NCBI GenBank assembly: GCA_934130325.1
Contig: CAKOYA010000045.1
Coordinates: forward strand, 1-6,318
Source of the DNA: an uncultured Clostridia bacterium
GTDB lineage: Bacteria; Bacillota; Clostridia; TANB77; CAG-465
Reading direction: 5' to 3'
Length of the DNA: 6,318 nucleotides
Of this stretch, positions 4,609 to 6,318 are shown in pieces. Position 1 is the stretch's first letter. Each line of letters starts with the position of its first letter. The translations under genes and the position numbers were made by a program. The notes beneath the pieces are model-generated. The model saw only the letters and a program-made list of their open reading frames with translations, had not been told where the DNA came from and made no database searches.

Positions 4609-6300
4609 TTGAGTGCAGAAATTATTAGTGCACATAGGTACAAAAAAACTACAAGAAAAAATATTGAAAATAGAAAGAAAAATAATAAGATAAAATATAG
4701 CACTAGTAAGAATAAAAATGATAAATTAAAGTATAAAAAAACAAAATTAAATGAAACTAAAGCTTTAAAAAAACAAGTTGAAAGAAAACCAAAAAAGTTA
4801 GACAAAGTCAAGAAAAATAGAATATGTATTCCAAACATTTTTAAAGCATCTGTAGTAATCTTAGCTATAGTAGTTATAGGGGTTATTTCTAAAAAAATAG
4901 TAAAATTTGAAAATATGCCTGTTCTTAATGTATTCTCAAATAAAGATAATAAAAATCTTGAAAAAGATTATGATATGAATTTAGGAATATCAAAACTTGA
5001 TACGACTGATGTTTTAAAAACAAAGAATATAGTATTGAATGAATTAGAATTAGGTGCTTGTGAAAGACTTTTGGAGATAAATAAAGACTATTCAATTAAC
5101 TTTTTAGCAGCAGAAAGTATAGAAAAAATAAATAATAAAGAATATATAGTGCACTTATCTAAATCATATGATGTAACTTTTAATATGGTAAAAGAGTCAA
5201 TTGAAACTATAAAATCTAATACAGAAAATATATATTATAATAATGTTAATAATATTAAAGAGATTTTAGAAGAAAAAGATGGTATTAGAGTAGTGCTAAA
5301 TATAGATGATCCTTATTATATGTATAAACTAGATTTCCCTATATATAACACTAGTAGTGGATATTCTAGTTCAAATGTTACAGAAAATACAATTAAATTC
5401 TTGAGAAATAAACAAAATTTACCTCTAAGAAATATTGAATTAAAAGGATACAATGATTATGATGAAATGGTTTCTGATTTTAGAGAAAATAAATTAGACA
5501 TATTTTTTACATCGTCAAATGAGGCAATGCAGATGATAGGAAAACATGAATATAATGTTAAGAAGTATAGAGATGGAGAAACTGTATTTTTGCTTGGGAA
5601 TAAAGATTCTGAATTATTTAGTTTAAAAGAGGTAAGAAAGGCATTAGCATATTGCTTAAGGCGTGAGGAAATAATAAAACAGATTAATAATAATTTTTCT
5701 GAACTTATTGATATACCTTTTATATATTCGGATATTAAATATAAATACGATATTTATGGGTCAGAAAATGAACTTTTGTCCAATGGCTGGAAAAAGTTAG
5801 ATGGTGTATATTCCAAAAAAATAAATGATGTTCAAAAAGAACTGAAGTTAGATATGCTGGTAAATGAAGAGGATCAGACAAAAATAAAGATAGCAGATAT
5901 AATAAAACAAATGGCTAGTAATGTTGGAATAAATATAAATGTTAATGTGGTGAAAAAATCAGAATTTGAAAATAAACTTCAATCGAAAGAATACGATATA
6001 ATACTTGCAGATATCTATACAGGTAAGTATCCTGATATTGAGTATCTAAAAGAATATTTAAATATTAATGAAAATGTGAATAATGCTTTTGACAAAATAT
6101 ATATAAGTGAAGATATTGGTAAGTTACAAGAAAATATTAAAAATCTCCAAGATACAATATCATCTGAAATTGCTTGTATAGGAATATATGCTAAAAATTC
6201 AAATTTAGTGTACCAAAAATATATAACAGGTTTTGATGAAATTAGTTATTTTAAATTATTTAATAATATACAAGGAATTGGAAAAATAAAAGAAAAATAA
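4609..6300 (+). CDS. Membrane-anchored family 5 solute-binding-like protein
   Basis: Family 5 solute-binding proteins (OppA/DppA type) capture peptides or other small ligands outside the membrane for ABC importers. From TTG 4609 the product is 563 aa. Residues 1-73 are strongly basic (Lys-rich) and should be cytoplasmic. One hydrophobic segment at about 75-94 (FKASVVILAIVVIGVI) is a probable N-in transmembrane anchor; there is no lipobox Cys. The rest is predicted external. Family-like elements are IVHLSKSYDVTFNMVKESIE (about 180-199), EVRKALAYCLRREEI (about 341-355), ELLSNGWKKLDGVY (about 388-401), and IADIIKQMASNVGININV with a later EYDIILAD. The early ligand-binding half is weakly conserved, so the ligand is unknown and the role may be structural or sensory. 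No ABC permease or ATPase is in view. An alternative GTG start at 4600 adds 3 residues. Confidence 0.75.
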   Translation: MSAEIISAHRYKKTTRKNIENRKKNNKIKYSTSKNKNDKLKYKKTKLNETKALKKQVERKPKKLDKVKKNRICIPNIFKASVVILAIVVIGVISKKIVKFENMPVLNVFSNKDNKNLEKDYDMNLGISKLDTTDVLKTKNIVLNELELGACERLLEINKDYSINFLAAESIEKINNKEYIVHLSKSYDVTFNMVKESIETIKSNTENIYYNNVNNIKEILEEKDGIRVVLNIDDPYYMYKLDFPIYNTSSGYSSSNVTENTIKFLRNKQNLPLRNIELKGYNDYDEMVSDFRENKLDIFFTSSNEAMQMIGKHEYNVKKYRDGETVFLLGNKDSELFSLKEVRKALAYCLRREEIIKQINNNFSELIDIPFIYSDIKYKYDIYGSENELLSNGWKKLDGVYSKKINDVQKELKLDMLVNEEDQTKIKIADIIKQMASNVGININVNVVKKSEFENKLQSKEYDIILADIYTGKYPDIEYLKEYLNINENVNNAFDKIYISEDIGKLQENIKNLQDTISSEIACIGIYAKNSNLVYQKYITGFDEISYFKLFNNIQGIGKIKEK

Positions 6301-6304
6301 AAAT

Positions 6305-6318
6305 GAGGTAGTTATATG
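6305..6318 (+). promoter_or_regulatory. Ribosome site and start of a next gene cut by the window edge
   Basis: GAGG (6305-6308) is 7 nt before an ATG at 6316-6318, the last three bases. The start would fall 15 nt after the previous stop, with no terminator between them, which suggests co-transcription with the SBP-like gene. Nothing can be said about the product. Confidence 0.45.

Noticed and set aside
4569..4838. Minus-strand ORF opposite the Lys-rich tail
   Set aside because: Its Phe/Leu richness is the antisense of AAA/AAG-rich coding sequence; no start signal.
1..6318. CRISPR array, tRNA or rRNA genes, insertion sequence
   Set aside because: No regularly spaced direct repeats, no cloverleaf, no rRNA-like sequence and no transposase were seen on either strand.

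Overview
The window reads as chromosome from a low-GC, probably gut-type, endospore-forming Clostridia (Bacillota). The AT-rich base composition, the T-box riboswitch, GGAGG ribosome sites, sigma-A promoters with 17-nt spacers and a canonical spoVS gene all point there. No species can be named from the sequence alone. All supported genes lie on the + strand.

Region 1-524 is non-coding leader. A clean sigma-A promoter (TTGACA-17-TATAAT, 156-184) drives a threonine T-box leader. Its ACC specifier, antiterminator with a UGGAACC bulge, and competing 14-bp terminator can all be placed base by base. A possible 11-codon mini-ORF with a strong ribosome site lies between the terminator and thrS. Region 525-2315 is thrS, a threonyl-tRNA synthetase lacking the N-terminal TGS domain, followed by an AT-rich hairpin terminator.

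Region 2525-3862 is the most interesting part. One continuous reading frame joins a type IV prepilin-like membrane/anchor segment to a C-terminal FGE-sulfatase (C-type-lectin-like) domain. It is broken by a single in-frame amber codon at 3125-3127. The last ~43 codons change codon usage abruptly: T-ending codons replace A-ending ones, and all four arginines are CGN where the six upstream are AGA/AGG. This fits the variable region of a diversity-generating retroelement (DGR) target. No reverse transcriptase or template repeat is visible here, so any DGR core would be elsewhere.

Region 4000-4412 is a self-contained spoVS unit (promoter, 87-aa protein, strong terminator), encoding a small conserved sporulation regulator. 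Region 4609-6300 encodes a membrane-anchored protein whose external part resembles family 5 (OppA-like) solute-binding proteins. It has a lysine-rich cytoplasmic tail and no lipobox, and its likely start is TTG. A further ribosome site and ATG at the right edge suggest a downstream operon partner.

The genes form independent transcription units rather than one pathway: translation housekeeping (thrS), a probable cell-surface variable protein, a sporulation regulator, and a membrane-anchored binding protein.
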